From JASSUD01 sp031963445 (GTDB lineage: Bacteria > Pseudomonadota > Gammaproteobacteria > Burkholderiales > Burkholderiaceae): 64,000 nucleotides of DNA. The stretch covers positions 1-64,000 of the forward strand of contig JASSUH010000002.1 of assembly GCA_031963445.1 (NCBI GenBank), written 5' to 3'. Position numbers and translations under genes: made by a program. The notes under the pieces are model-generated. The model was not told the DNA's origin, searched no databases, and saw only the letters and a program-made list of their open reading frames with translations. Positions 10,220 through 18,910 of this stretch are shown in pieces; position 1 is the first letter of the stretch, and the number at the start of each line of letters is the position of its first letter.

Positions 10220-10441
10220 TTACCAGCCAGGATACAAGGCATATAAACGCGCGAAATCCTCAAAGGCTCCATGCTTAAGGAGTCTCTCTATTCCTTCTAC
10301 CGCGCTCCATTCTTTGAGCGCATTTGCCATCCAAGGATTATCAGCACTTGGATTATATAAGGTCGCGATCGTTGCCGTCATTAATTGGCCCACTTTCAGT
10401 AACTCTCGATAATCGTCTTGCCATTTAGCGCACCCATTCAC
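10220..10441 (-). CDS. Hypothetical protein, 73 residues
   Basis: A GTG at 10441 starts inside the end of the preceding membrane-protein gene (17-base overlap), the arrangement expected for translational coupling. The protein is helical, with a Trp-rich C-terminal half and no recognised domain. It may be the N-terminal part of a once longer protein continuing in the broken frames to its left. Confidence 0.45.
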   Translation of the reverse strand: MNGCAKWQDDYRELLKVGQLMTATIATLYNPSADNPWMANALKEWSAVEGIERLLKHGAFEDFARLYALYPGW

Positions 10442-10961
10442 CTAAAAGGATTTTGCTGCTCTCATTTAGTATCTCGAATAAAAAATAGTATGAGAAGGAA
10501 GGCAAACTAGATATAAAAAGCAGTCCGTAACCAACCCAAGCTGTCTGGTAGGGGGTAACTAATGGTGTCTCTAAAAGATTATAAACGCTTGTTATAAAGT
10601 GATAACCATAGAACAGGAGCACCAATGCACTAGCTGTTCCCAAAAAGAAAACTAAGAGTTTTGGTGCCTCCCAAAAGCTTTTGTAAGCAAAACTTATTTC
10701 TCGTCGTAGCGGAAAGACTAACGCCGCAACGATAGATAATATTGCCCATAATTGCCAGGCAACCATCGGCTTTAGATGAACCTCTTTCACTTTGAGAAAA
10801 TCCGGAATAACTGTCACAAATAGCCAGCCGTAAAACATATAAATAGCAAACCAGCAGATGCTTGAAAATCCTATAACTGCAAGCCTATGTTTATTAAATT
10901 CGTATGGTGTAGCAGATTCATTTATGTCTTGACCCGATGGACGCATAATGGACTCACTCAT
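10425..10961 (-). CDS. Inner-membrane protein with four predicted membrane helices
   Basis: 178 residues from ATG 10961. After a polar N-terminus of about 27 residues come four hydrophobic segments (about 28-52, 68-84, 100-122 and 143-166), so a four-helix integral membrane protein is likely. No catalytic or transport motif is visible. It heads the minus-strand cluster down to 9187 and lies about 130 bases downstream of a copy of the trb-operon promoter (11092-11146), which may drive the cluster. A membrane-anchored immunity or effector role is possible but only by analogy. Confidence 0.65.
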   Translation of the reverse strand: MSESIMRPSGQDINESATPYEFNKHRLAVIGFSSICWFAIYMFYGWLFVTVIPDFLKVKEVHLKPMVAWQLWAILSIVAALVFPLRREISFAYKSFWEAPKLLVFFLGTASALVLLFYGYHFITSVYNLLETPLVTPYQTAWVGYGLLFISSLPSFSYYFLFEILNESSKILLGEWVR

Positions 10962-11091
10962 GTTTACCTTTAATTCGGTTTGTTAAGATCTAAAAAGTCA
11001 TGCCGCCATTAACGCGGATGTTAATTGCAGGTGCTTTGGGAATTTTGGTTCTTGCAGGTCAGTCTGTATACCTTGTCCCCATACTAGCACC

Positions 11092-11146
11092 CATAAATTG
11101 AATTAATTATATTATAATGCTATTAATAATTTACAATTTTTTTGTC
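11092..11146 (-). promoter_or_regulatory. Copy of the trb-operon promoter region
   Basis: This 55-base stretch matches 48483-48537, the region upstream of the trb regulator, at 49 of 55 positions. The match includes the ATTRTAATATAAT core and the ATG that follows it. The ATG here opens only an 11-codon frame before a stop, and the membrane-protein gene starts 130 bases further on. I infer that a plasmid promoter segment was copied in front of an accessory cluster. Confidence 0.65.
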
Positions 11147-11153
11147 CGAATAA

Positions 11154-11546
11154 CTATTGTTCCCAATCTTCAACGCTTAATTTTGGTATACGCGCAAATT
11201 CTCGTAGGTTATGGGTAATAAGCGTCAAATTGCGTGCTCTCGCTTGCCCCGCAATCAATACATCATAGGGGCCAATAGGTGTTCCTTGTATCGCTAAATA
11301 AGCCCGTATTTCTGCTGCTTGCTTTGCATCTTCCGTATCAAGCTCTAATACTTCAAATTGCAATTGATTAACCACCGCTAAATTTTTATCTATTTTTTGG
11401 CTTTTATAAGCCCCATAAAATAATTCATGTATGACAAGCGCAGATATCCCAAATTTATCAGGAGAATGCTGCTGAAGATGGGTAAGTAATCCGCTGTGGC
11501 CTTTTAATAGCGCAATAATGGCATTGGTATCGAGTAAATATTTCAT
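11154..11546 (-). CDS. vapC: VapC-type PIN-domain ribonuclease toxin
   Basis: 130 residues, the usual VapC length. The PIN-domain acidic residues are visible: D6 in the LLDTN start, E41 in HELFYG, and D95 in the GPYDVLIAGQA segment, with a following THNxxEFxRIP tail typical of the family. VapC toxins cleave RNA, commonly initiator tRNA, when not held by VapB. The start overlaps the end of vapB by 4 bases (ATGA), so the pair is translationally coupled. On a plasmid the module normally acts as an addiction system. Confidence 0.93.
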   Translation of the reverse strand: MKYLLDTNAIIALLKGHSGLLTHLQQHSPDKFGISALVIHELFYGAYKSQKIDKNLAVVNQLQFEVLELDTEDAKQAAEIRAYLAIQGTPIGPYDVLIAGQARARNLTLITHNLREFARIPKLSVEDWEQ

Positions 11547-11785
11547 TTGAAAAAATCGAGCTCTGGGCGCTCTTGCTGCGGTAGCTGCTCACTGGTTGCT
11601 TGCACGAAATCGTCATCTAAAGAACCGACTAGCGGACTTAACCAAGCCCAATCATGTGCAACAGGTTCAAGAATCACTGAATTGCCATGCCGCCGAATGC
11701 GTACTTCCTCAGTTTCAAAACGATATGCCTTGGGCAGCCTAACGGCCTGTGAACGGCCTGACCAGAATATTCTTGCGGTTTCCAT
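11543..11785 (-). CDS. vapB: VapB-type antitoxin (AbrB/MazE-like fold)
   Basis: 80 residues from ATG 11785, with a CAGGAGA ribosome site 6 bases upstream. The N-terminal half (FWSGRSQAVRLPKAYRF, then VRIRRHGNSVILEP) is the swapped-hairpin DNA-binding fold of VapB antitoxins. The acidic C-terminal half would cover the VapC active site. Just upstream lie two GTATAT-type half-sites (about 11802-11823), a likely autoregulatory operator. Confidence 0.9.
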   Translation of the reverse strand: METARIFWSGRSQAVRLPKAYRFETEEVRIRRHGNSVILEPVAHDWAWLSPLVGSLDDDFVQATSEQLPQQERPELDFFK

Positions 11786-12100
11786 AGAATTCTCCTGATT
11801 GGTATATTACAAAAGTATATATCAACTATTATATGTTGTGCAGTCTTGAGCCGCAACATAGTTTCGATGCGCCAAGTAGTCATTCAGCGACGTTAAATTT
11901 TTTTGCTAGCTTAGAATCAAACATACTCGTAATGGGGAAAGGCAAATCCTGAGTTCACCGGTCAGTTCGCAACTCCATTTATTCTCAACGACCCCTTTCT
12001 CTCGCTGATGGTTCAGCAGGTCCCCTCATGTAAAGGAATGGAAAAGGCTGTACTTGTCTGTCGGGTAGCAGCAGTACATTACTGCACCACCGCCCCCTAA

Positions 12101-12135
12101 GAACTGTACGGGCGGGCTTTCCCCGCATACAGCTC
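12101..12135 (-). ncRNA. Domain V of group II intron 1
   Basis: A hairpin of the domain V type begins GAGCTGTATGCGG, has a GGAAA-type tip and a bulged 3' side, and ends CCCGTACAGTTC. The arms pair across a GAAA loop. Domain V holds the catalytic metal-binding core of the ribozyme. Confidence 0.85.
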
Positions 12136-12142
12136 AAGCCTT

Positions 12143-13858
12143 TCAAAGCCCCTTCTCGGGAGCCGGCTTCGTCACTTGTAAACCAAGGTTATGAATTTGC
12201 ATGTGGCAATTTGGATGAACCATCACAAGGTTCCTTGACGCGTCGTTCCCTCCATCAACGCGTCGGATAATGTGATGGACGTGCCACCCTGTTGTTTTTG
12301 TAAGCAGTTGGCGACACACGCAACAGCGGCGGTTCTGATCAAGCCATAAGCGAATGAGCTTTTTGTAACCAGCAAGGTTTGCCCGCATTTTCCGACCATG
12401 ACGGTCTTCAAAGTAGTATTCCCATGCTGGGTCAAAAGGATTGGCTTCGGCTTTGATTTTTATGTGACGCTGAATCGCTACGCCAGCGGCTAGATGCAAG
12501 GTCTTCATGATCGTTGCACCATCTGAGCGTTTTTCATCCGTCGGGGCTGCGAAGACCCAGCTCCGGGTTCCGATGAAATGGAAATACCGGTGCTTTATCC
12601 AGCGGCCTCCCTTCTGAGTGTGCCTACGACGGCACCATTGCCACAACGCATGCCATATTGCGTTATCGACTTTGGAGAAGGTTTGCTTGGCGGCTACGTA
12701 CTGGTGATAGTTTGCCCATCCTTTGATGACAGGGTTGAGTAAGCTAATCAAATTGACTTGCCTGACTGCCTTATTATCTTTAATGATTGAGCGAATTTTC
12801 GTCAGAACCGCTTGGATATTCTTTTTTGATGGTTTGATTAAAAACTTGCCGTTGTATTTACGGACGTTCTGACCTAAGAAATCGAATCCTTGTGCAATGT
12901 TTGTGATCCGGGTTTTCTCTGGTGATAGAGACAACCCTCTCTCACTCAGAAATTCTTTGATCACTGGTAACGCTTCATTTTCCAGTAACTCTTTTGAAGC
13001 TCCCGTAACAATGAAGTCATCGCAATATCGCACAAGGTTAACTTTAGGATCGGTTCGACCGCCTTTGTAACTGACCTTGCCACAGGTCATTGCAAGTCGT
13101 TCTTGCAAACCATCCAACGTCATATTTGCAAGCACTGGTGAAATGATACTGCCCTGTGCTGCACCTTCTTCTGTTGGACAGAATCGTTGTTTTTCCAGAT
13201 ATCCGGCTTTTAGCCACCGTCGCAGTATCTCCTTGTCTATCGGAATATGTTCGATCAGCCAATCATGCGAAATTTTCTCAAAACAGGCTTGTATATCTGC
13301 CTCTAAAATCCACTGCGGCGAACGCTTTTTAGCGAGTGTTATAAAGCACTGCTGAATCGCATCTGCTGTAGACCTTTCAGGGCGGAATCCGTAGGAATGC
13401 AGATCCGATTTTGTCTCCGAAATGGGCTGCAGAGCCAACAGATATAAAGCTTGCTGGGCTCTGTCAATCATACTGGGAATGTCGAGCGGTCTTTTCTTAT
13501 TGCCATTGCTTTTGGGTATGTAAATTCTACGCAGTGGCTTTGGTTTGTATCCGCGTCGCTTTAGTGTTTTGATAGCTTCGTATTTGGCGATTGGTGTCGA
13601 CCATATTGCCTTGTCTACCCCTGGCGTTTTCTTTCCTTGATTTTCAGTCACTCGTCTCACAGCAATTGCTTTGCCGCTGAACGAGTGGGTTAGTAACCAC
13701 TGCAAAGCTTTAACCTTACGGTGGTTACCTTCCTTCGTTGCCTTGACTATACGCACTTGCAGCTTTTTGACTTCTTGGTAACATTTGGCCCAGTTAATGC
13801 CGTGCCAGTGTTCCGCATAGCCGGAGGGCGCAACAGCACTTATTACATATGCCGACAT
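12143..13858 (-). CDS. ltrA: Group II intron reverse transcriptase/maturase with HNH endonuclease domain
   Basis: 571 residues. The N-terminal RT0 region (VRRVTENQGKKTPGVD) and the RT fingers (YIPKSNGNKKRPLDIPSM) are followed by the active-site box RYCDDF, with YCDD in place of the common YADD. The maturase X domain is near residues 350-430. An HNH nuclease at the C-terminus (CxxC, then WHVHHIIRRVDGG and HPNCH) completes the protein. The enzyme promotes splicing and retrohoming of its intron. The ORF sits in domain IV and ends just before domain V. Confidence 0.93.
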   Translation of the reverse strand: MSAYVISAVAPSGYAEHWHGINWAKCYQEVKKLQVRIVKATKEGNHRKVKALQWLLTHSFSGKAIAVRRVTENQGKKTPGVDKAIWSTPIAKYEAIKTLKRRGYKPKPLRRIYIPKSNGNKKRPLDIPSMIDRAQQALYLLALQPISETKSDLHSYGFRPERSTADAIQQCFITLAKKRSPQWILEADIQACFEKISHDWLIEHIPIDKEILRRWLKAGYLEKQRFCPTEEGAAQGSIISPVLANMTLDGLQERLAMTCGKVSYKGGRTDPKVNLVRYCDDFIVTGASKELLENEALPVIKEFLSERGLSLSPEKTRITNIAQGFDFLGQNVRKYNGKFLIKPSKKNIQAVLTKIRSIIKDNKAVRQVNLISLLNPVIKGWANYHQYVAAKQTFSKVDNAIWHALWQWCRRRHTQKGGRWIKHRYFHFIGTRSWVFAAPTDEKRSDGATIMKTLHLAAGVAIQRHIKIKAEANPFDPAWEYYFEDRHGRKMRANLAGYKKLIRLWLDQNRRCCVCRQLLTKTTGWHVHHIIRRVDGGNDASRNLVMVHPNCHMQIHNLGLQVTKPAPEKGL

Positions 13859-14512
13859 CTGCTACCCTCCTAAAAAAAAATTTCTCAAGTTCTTTAGTCA
13901 AGAAAGACCCGGTCGAATTGGGCCCGTTTTCACGGGGAATAATCTTGCTGTTCAGCTCAATCCCTATCTGCTCCATTACAGAACAGCATGCTTTTTCGAC
14001 CATCCTTTACCCGCACCTCTATCGGTGTCCCTTGCGGTTCACTTTGCCTTAAAGGCAGAGATACGGGCTTACCGAGTTCCACGTTAGATACACGGATAGT
14101 TTAGGTCTTGCCTATCACCCGATGGTTTTCATATCCTCGTGCCCGCAATTATCATCAGACAACTTACCACTTACCTTTTGGTTCAAGCTTGTCAGCATCT
14201 TTAGCTTGTCAATACTTACGAGTTTTATCAGCAATTCACATACGTTGACCATGCTATCCAGCCTAGCGCCCCGACCATTTTGATGCTAACAGTCTTTGGT
14301 TTTGCCTCGCGGCTCTCCCTTCTCTTTCGAGGGGCTACATTGTCTTAAAAGCTTCTAACCCGATCATTGCTGGTCACGCTAGTTTTAATAGGCTACTGCC
14401 GGAGGAACGACAGGTTTCTCTTTACTTTTGAAACAATATCTAACGCGACTTTGCTCGTCGCACGATAATCCCTATTATCAGACTTGCATTTGATAGCTAA
14501 AAAACAGGTTTT

Positions 14513-16327
14513 TTGATTTACACTGTGTCTTTTCAAGCCCAAACTACGTCCATGCTAGAAGAACACCTCGAGGTTGGCCGACCGTATACGGCCAAGGATT
14601 ACGCAGCCTTACGCGGCTTTGTGCAACGTTTACCCGCGGCGGTGCTCATTCGCACCTATTACAGTGCCGATGACCCTGTCGCCATGTCTCCTGCTACGCT
14701 TGAGCGGCACCTCGTTACGATGCGTAATTATTTGGTCGATCTCGCCATCGAACACGGTAGTGCACCCCTCGTTCACCATCTGAAAACCTGCTTTAACCGC
14801 CATAGCACGCACCAACTGACCGCCACGGTGTTACAGATGGTGATGGATGCCGCTCAGTTAGCGGCCACCTCGCCCCGCGCGAGTCATGCGATCGGTCTGT
14901 GGTTCAAGCCCAAAATCACGAAATATTTAAAAGGCGAAGGACTGACGACATTGGGCGACCTCATCGCGTTCTGTAATGCACGCGGTGGCACCTGGTGGCG
15001 ATCGGTGCCGCGCATAGGCGCGGGACGGGCTCGCATATTGATCGCATGGCTTCGACGTCATGAAGCCACATTAGGCCAACGCGTTGATGCCGATGTCGAG
15101 GTCGATGCCCCAACACCGATGGGTGATCTGGTCTACCTGCAACCCACTTCCACCCAACTTGCCCCCCTAGAACGCCTCGCCCTCTGTGCTGAACTATCCG
15201 GCGAGCAGGGTGTCAATCGTGCGGCTTCTTTCTGTTTTATTCATGCGCATCACGATTTAGCCGCGATCCGCACGTATTTACATAAATTCAGGCAACAACC
15301 CAAGACAATGCGCGCCTATACGAAAGAGCTAGAGCGCTTTGTATTATGGACGGTGATCACGCAGCGCAAGGCGTTATCGTCCTGTCTGGTGGAAGATTGT
15401 GAAGCGTATAAAGATTTTTTAACGGCATTGCCAGCAGATTGGATTGGACCTAAGCGTGTACGTACGCATCCGCGTTGGAAGCCTTTTGCACAAGGAGCAT
15501 TAAGCCAAAACAGCCAACGCTATGCCATTCAGATTATTCGTGCTGCCTTTGCGTGGCTGGTCGAGGTGCGTTATCTCGCCGCCAATCCATGGCAAGCGGT
15601 CAATGATCCGATCACGATCGCGCCAGTGGCTACGCTACAAATAGAACGGGCATTGCCGGATGCCCTTTGGCAACGAGTATGCCAAAAGCTGAATATCCGT
15701 TGTACGGACTCAAAAGGGGTTCAATGGCGCGTCGCCCGTGCCGCGATTTTATTGATGGGAGAGTCAGGTTTACGGCGTGACGAAGCGGCCCGAGCGCGAC
15801 GGGAAAATCTCACCCGTTCATCGGTGGACACGGGTAACTCGCCCATATGGGAGCTTACCGTGATCGGTAAACGCAACCGTGCTCGGGTCGTGCCGATTAG
15901 CGAGGAAACGATGCACGCGTTGCGTGCTCACTGGGTTGATCGGGAGGTAGATTTTGATGCGCCAGAGGTGGAAGGGCCGCTGTTATCTGCGTTATGCCGT
16001 CCTGCCACATTAGCTACGCAGCATAAATATGCACTTCAGCACACAGCTGGCTATCATGCGGATAGTCTTGGTCGGCTAGTCACGCGCTGTTGTACACAGC
16101 TTGCCTATGAAGACGACGAGTTAACCGACGAGGAGCGCCAAGGGCTAATTGCCGTTTCAGCCCATGCGTTTCGGCATACCTTTGGTACCCACGCCACTGC
16201 CCATAAAATGCCTATTGATGTTGTGCAAAAAGTGATGGGTCATGTCAGTATCGATACGACATCCATTTATGTGCAGGCAGAGAAAAAGCGCATGATGGAG
16301 GCTGCTGCGGCTTATTACGCGCGATAG
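14513..16327 (+). CDS. Tyrosine recombinase with DUF3701-like N-terminus
   Basis: 604 residues from TTG 14513 (AGG four bases upstream); ATG 14552 in the same frame is an alternative start. Residues 1 to about 200 resemble the DUF3701 region of plasmid integrases known to me from Burkholderia and Ralstonia, including a helix-hairpin-helix-like VPRIGAGRARIL. The core-binding domain is at about 255-365 and the catalytic domain at about 385-600: Arg in GESGLRRDE, Lys in GKRNRARVVP, HAFRHTFGTH, GH, and nucleophile Tyr in STIYVQAEK-like TTSIYVQ. It is noticeably richer in G+C than its neighbours, as if acquired separately. Intron 1 separates it from whatever lay upstream. It may integrate a plasmid or gene cassette, or resolve dimers. 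Confidence 0.9.
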   Translation: MIYTVSFQAQTTSMLEEHLEVGRPYTAKDYAALRGFVQRLPAAVLIRTYYSADDPVAMSPATLERHLVTMRNYLVDLAIEHGSAPLVHHLKTCFNRHSTHQLTATVLQMVMDAAQLAATSPRASHAIGLWFKPKITKYLKGEGLTTLGDLIAFCNARGGTWWRSVPRIGAGRARILIAWLRRHEATLGQRVDADVEVDAPTPMGDLVYLQPTSTQLAPLERLALCAELSGEQGVNRAASFCFIHAHHDLAAIRTYLHKFRQQPKTMRAYTKELERFVLWTVITQRKALSSCLVEDCEAYKDFLTALPADWIGPKRVRTHPRWKPFAQGALSQNSQRYAIQIIRAAFAWLVEVRYLAANPWQAVNDPITIAPVATLQIERALPDALWQRVCQKLNIRCTDSKGVQWRVARAAILLMGESGLRRDEAARARRENLTRSSVDTGNSPIWELTVIGKRNRARVVPISEETMHALRAHWVDREVDFDAPEVEGPLLSALCRPATLATQHKYALQHTAGYHADSLGRLVTRCCTQLAYEDDELTDEERQGLIAVSAHAFRHTFGTHATAHKMPIDVVQKVMGHVSIDTTSIYVQAEKKRMMEAAAAYYAR

Positions 16328-16440
16328 TTAAACTAATTTGTAAAAATATTTAATGGTGTTAGTTGTTCCTCAATCCTTTGTATTGAAGGCAGGCGTCACA
16401 CCTTAAAGGTGATACGCACTTCTGTCATAAGTTCTAGGAT

Positions 16441-17220
16441 TTAATTAGCAATAAAAAGCTCACTACACTCTTCACATCGGATACGAAGATTAGCTCTTCC
16501 CCATACATTGGTTTTGCAGATTGGACAGCTGTATTTGGTCTTTAACTTGTTGAGTTGATGCTGTATGTCATGATATGCAAAGTTGGGAATCAATGTGGAT
16601 ACGGAAATGTTGAGGATTTTTTCTGGCGAGGGCGGTAAAGTTTGGGAAAGTGTGGGCTGGCAAGGATCCAATAAGTCGCGCAGACTCGAAAAATCAAATA
16701 GATTATTGATGCTTGGCTTTGAAATTCTCCGATCAGCCCATCTGAATTCATGACCAGATTGAATTAACTCAATACATGTTTGCTTAAAGCGACCCGTTTC
16801 AATTACGTAATCAGACATACTCTGTCCGGTCTTTTTTCCCCCAGGAGTACCGGTTGAGCTTGGCATTAGGCCAAAAGATTCCATTTTGTTGGCCCATTCC
16901 TGATTATGGTAGCCGCCTCGGCTTGGAGAGCCGAACTCATGTTGCCATAAGTGGCATTGCTCATGCACTAATGTTTGAAATATTTCGATGACTTTTTTAT
17001 TAGCAAAATAGGCGGGATTTAGCGCTATCTCATGAACGTCTTTTTTCCCTCCATGACTCCATCTAAGCGGCGAAAAGTAACCCATCGTGTTTCTTTCACG
17101 CTGTACAGTGATTAAGCAAGATGGCAGTGCATTATTAAAGAGTTCACGGTTAAACCAATCATAAGCTTGTTGTAGTTGGCCATAAAACTCATGTGTGGGT
17201 TTTGTTATCTTAGGTTCCAT
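16441..17220 (-). CDS. SprT-like zinc metalloprotease-family protein
   Basis: 259 residues. The core (about 10-100) has the SprT layout: YDWFNRELFNNALP, then GYFSPLRW and LVHEQCHLWQHEFG. The HEQCH is the HExxH metal site. A C-terminal zinc ribbon (CPIC then CEEC) lies at about 230-255. SprT-like proteins include Spartan-type DNA-protein crosslink proteases, and plasmid versions are common, though their substrates are unknown. A perfect 18-bp palindrome sits just upstream of its start, suggesting dedicated control. Confidence 0.85.
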   Translation of the reverse strand: MEPKITKPTHEFYGQLQQAYDWFNRELFNNALPSCLITVQRERNTMGYFSPLRWSHGGKKDVHEIALNPAYFANKKVIEIFQTLVHEQCHLWQHEFGSPSRGGYHNQEWANKMESFGLMPSSTGTPGGKKTGQSMSDYVIETGRFKQTCIELIQSGHEFRWADRRISKPSINNLFDFSSLRDLLDPCQPTLSQTLPPSPEKILNISVSTLIPNFAYHDIQHQLNKLKTKYSCPICKTNVWGRANLRIRCEECSELFIAN

Positions 17221-17227
17221 TGTGAAA

Positions 17228-17245
17228 TTGTATCGTACGATACAA
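17228..17245. promoter_or_regulatory. 18-bp perfect palindrome upstream of the SprT-like gene
   Basis: TTGTATCGTACGATACAA reads the same on both strands. It lies 8 bases before the ATG at 17220, where a bound repressor would block transcription or initiation. The cognate regulator is not identified; the XRE protein at 17460 is a nearby candidate. Confidence 0.6.
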
Positions 17246-17415
17246 TAAACTCAAGAGATAAGAAGACAAAAATCTCATGGACTTTCCCCAGCTATATCAT
17301 GGATGGGGTTAGTGGAACGTTTGTTTTCTTTACCTGTATCTACCTAACAAGGCACATGCTGATTATTTTCTAAAAAATTTATTCAATTTCATTAGCTCTC
17401 TAAATACCTTCTTTA

Positions 17416-17435
17416 ATGTAAAATATTTTTTACAT
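17416..17435. promoter_or_regulatory. Inverted repeat upstream of the XRE antitoxin-like gene
   Basis: ATGTAAAA and TTTTACAT are exact 8-base inverted arms around TATT, ending 24 bases before the chosen start at 17460. Position and symmetry fit an autoregulatory operator for the XRE protein it precedes. Confidence 0.55.
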
Positions 17436-17459
17436 ATGATCCTCTCTAGAGATGCGGAA

Positions 17460-17951
17460 ATGGATATCCATACGATCGGAAGAATAATTGAAGCTCGGCG
17501 GACGAGTATTGGCCTGAAAAAACATCGGCTAGCCAAGCTTGCAAGGCTGTCCCGCCAAACGGTTTATGACCTCGAGAGGGGTACGCTTAAAGACTTGAGC
17601 TTTGGGCGGCTCTCGAGGCTGCTGACAGTGCTCGGCTTTAGCTTTGATAATCCTTCACTCGTAGCGCGGCAGAAGAAACGCGGCCTATGGATGGCTGCAA
17701 AAACGTCGAGTGTCAGCTATCGAGATGATCTCTCTGAAGAAATGCTTGAGCGTATTCTTTTAACTGGAGAAGTGCCGCCAGGGTTTGAAGCCCACATCGG
17801 CTATTTGCTAGGACAGGCTCCTATTGAATATGTCGTGATGGCTGTAGAGGAAACCTCTCAACATGCACATCAGGCACCGTCTAAAATTTGGTCCAACGTA
17901 GCGCGTTTGGCAACATCGCTTTCACCAAATAGAAAGGAGCTGTGGGTGTGA
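17460..17951 (+). CDS. XRE-family HTH protein, likely antitoxin of the AbiEii-type toxin
   Basis: 163 residues from ATG 17460, which has a purine-rich GAGATGCGG upstream; ATG 17436 in frame has none. An XRE helix-turn-helix occupies about residues 5-65 (KKHRLAKLARLSRQTVYDLE is the recognition part). The rest is helical and resembles no enzyme. It overlaps the toxin gene by 4 bases (GTGA), so the two are translationally coupled. AbiEii toxins usually pair with AbiEi, so an XRE partner would be a variant arrangement. It probably represses its own operon through the inverted repeat at 17416-17435. Confidence 0.8.
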   Translation: MDIHTIGRIIEARRTSIGLKKHRLAKLARLSRQTVYDLERGTLKDLSFGRLSRLLTVLGFSFDNPSLVARQKKRGLWMAAKTSSVSYRDDLSEEMLERILLTGEVPPGFEAHIGYLLGQAPIEYVVMAVEETSQHAHQAPSKIWSNVARLATSLSPNRKELWV

Positions 17952-18910
17952 ATGATGCTTTGCTTCCTTCCGGCCCTTGGAGAAATTTGCTCCCAAAGGC
18001 ATTGCGCCTCGTAGATGAGATTACGATCCACGGCGGAATTAATGACCCCTTCTTTACCTTCGGCGGAGGAACAGTGTTGATGCTGCGGCATCAACACCGC
18101 TTGAGCAAGGACATCGATTTTTTCGTTCCCGATCCGCAGAGCCTGGGCTATGTCACCCCACGCTTGAGCGATGTGGCGGAAGAGTTGTGTCGGTCTCAAT
18201 ACCAGGAATCGGCTAATTTTATTAAGCTACACCTCGAAGAAGGCGAAATAGACTTCGTAGCATCTCCTAACTTGCTGAATGACAATTTGGCTTACGAGCG
18301 CTGGGAATTGTTCGGGCGGTCTGTACGAGTAGAAACCACCGCAGAGATCATTGCAAAGAAGATGTACCACCGAGGCGATCAAGCTACTGGGCGAGACCTA
18401 TTCGACCTTGTAATGGCCATCGAATGTGAGTCAGGTGCGCTGGCTGATGCAGAGCGCTTCATGTATCGATATTTGGACAAATTTGCGTCGAACTTGCTGG
18501 CTCGAGCGGATTACTACGTGCGCGAGTTCGCGGCAGTCCAGACACTCACCTATTCTCCCACCTTTACTCATGCCGCAGAGGTCGTCGACAACTACCTGGC
18601 TGGCCTGATCCAGACGCATGAGCGATCGTTAATGGCTTCGGCTGAATTTGCGGCAAACAATGGGCTGGCAGTGATTGACGTCGATAACAAGAAAGGTGAG
18701 TATTGTGGATCAATTGTGTATCGGTCCAAACGTCACGTGGTGCAAGACATCGGCAGAGCTACTGCGGTTATCCACGACGTCAAAGATCTACCTGCCAGTA
18801 TCGATTCGGTAGTAATTGGCTCTCCGTCGATGAAGCTTAAATACCATTACGGGACTGCGGCGCTCATTGTTCGACCTGGGCGCTTGCTTACCCATGATGT
18901 GGAGCGCTGA
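17948..18910 (+). CDS. AbiEii-type nucleotidyltransferase toxin with a KfrB-like C-terminal tail
   Basis: I choose GTG 17948, eight bases after AAAGGAG. Residues 30 to about 150 carry the nucleotidyltransferase core: GGGTVLMLRHQHRLSKDIDFF with its DxD aspartates, then a third acidic segment (GEIDFVASP). Toxins of this family modify tRNA or otherwise halt growth. Unusually, about 60 residues at the C-terminus (around 248-310: YCGSIVYRSKRHVVQDIGR, then AVIHD and a YHYGTA strand) match the terminal domain of five plasmid transfer and regulation proteins in this window, closest to the LPD7 protein. I see this as a fusion of a toxin to the KfrB-like module. The protein ends HDVER. Confidence 0.85.
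   Translation: MNDALLPSGPWRNLLPKALRLVDEITIHGGINDPFFTFGGGTVLMLRHQHRLSKDIDFFVPDPQSLGYVTPRLSDVAEELCRSQYQESANFIKLHLEEGEIDFVASPNLLNDNLAYERWELFGRSVRVETTAEIIAKKMYHRGDQATGRDLFDLVMAIECESGALADAERFMYRYLDKFASNLLARADYYVREFAAVQTLTYSPTFTHAAEVVDNYLAGLIQTHERSLMASAEFAANNGLAVIDVDNKKGEYCGSIVYRSKRHVVQDIGRATAVIHDVKDLPASIDSVVIGSPSMKLKYHYGTAALIVRPGRLLTHDVER

Larger units (their letters stand above)
12060..14463 (-). mobile_element. Group II intron 1, full length (about 2.4 kb)
   Basis: On the minus strand the element begins with GTGCGACG at 14463 (group II 5' consensus GUGYG) and ends ...CTACCCGAC at 12060 (AY end). It encodes a reverse transcriptase (12143-13858) followed by a recognisable domain V (12101-12135) and a domain VI hairpin with a GCAGTA/TACTGC stem. 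The flanks are non-coding. The 5' exon contains GATAATAGGGATTATC, an inverted repeat next to the junction, and the integrase start lies 49 bases beyond the 5' end. All intron parts look intact, so it could be mobile. Confidence 0.85.
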
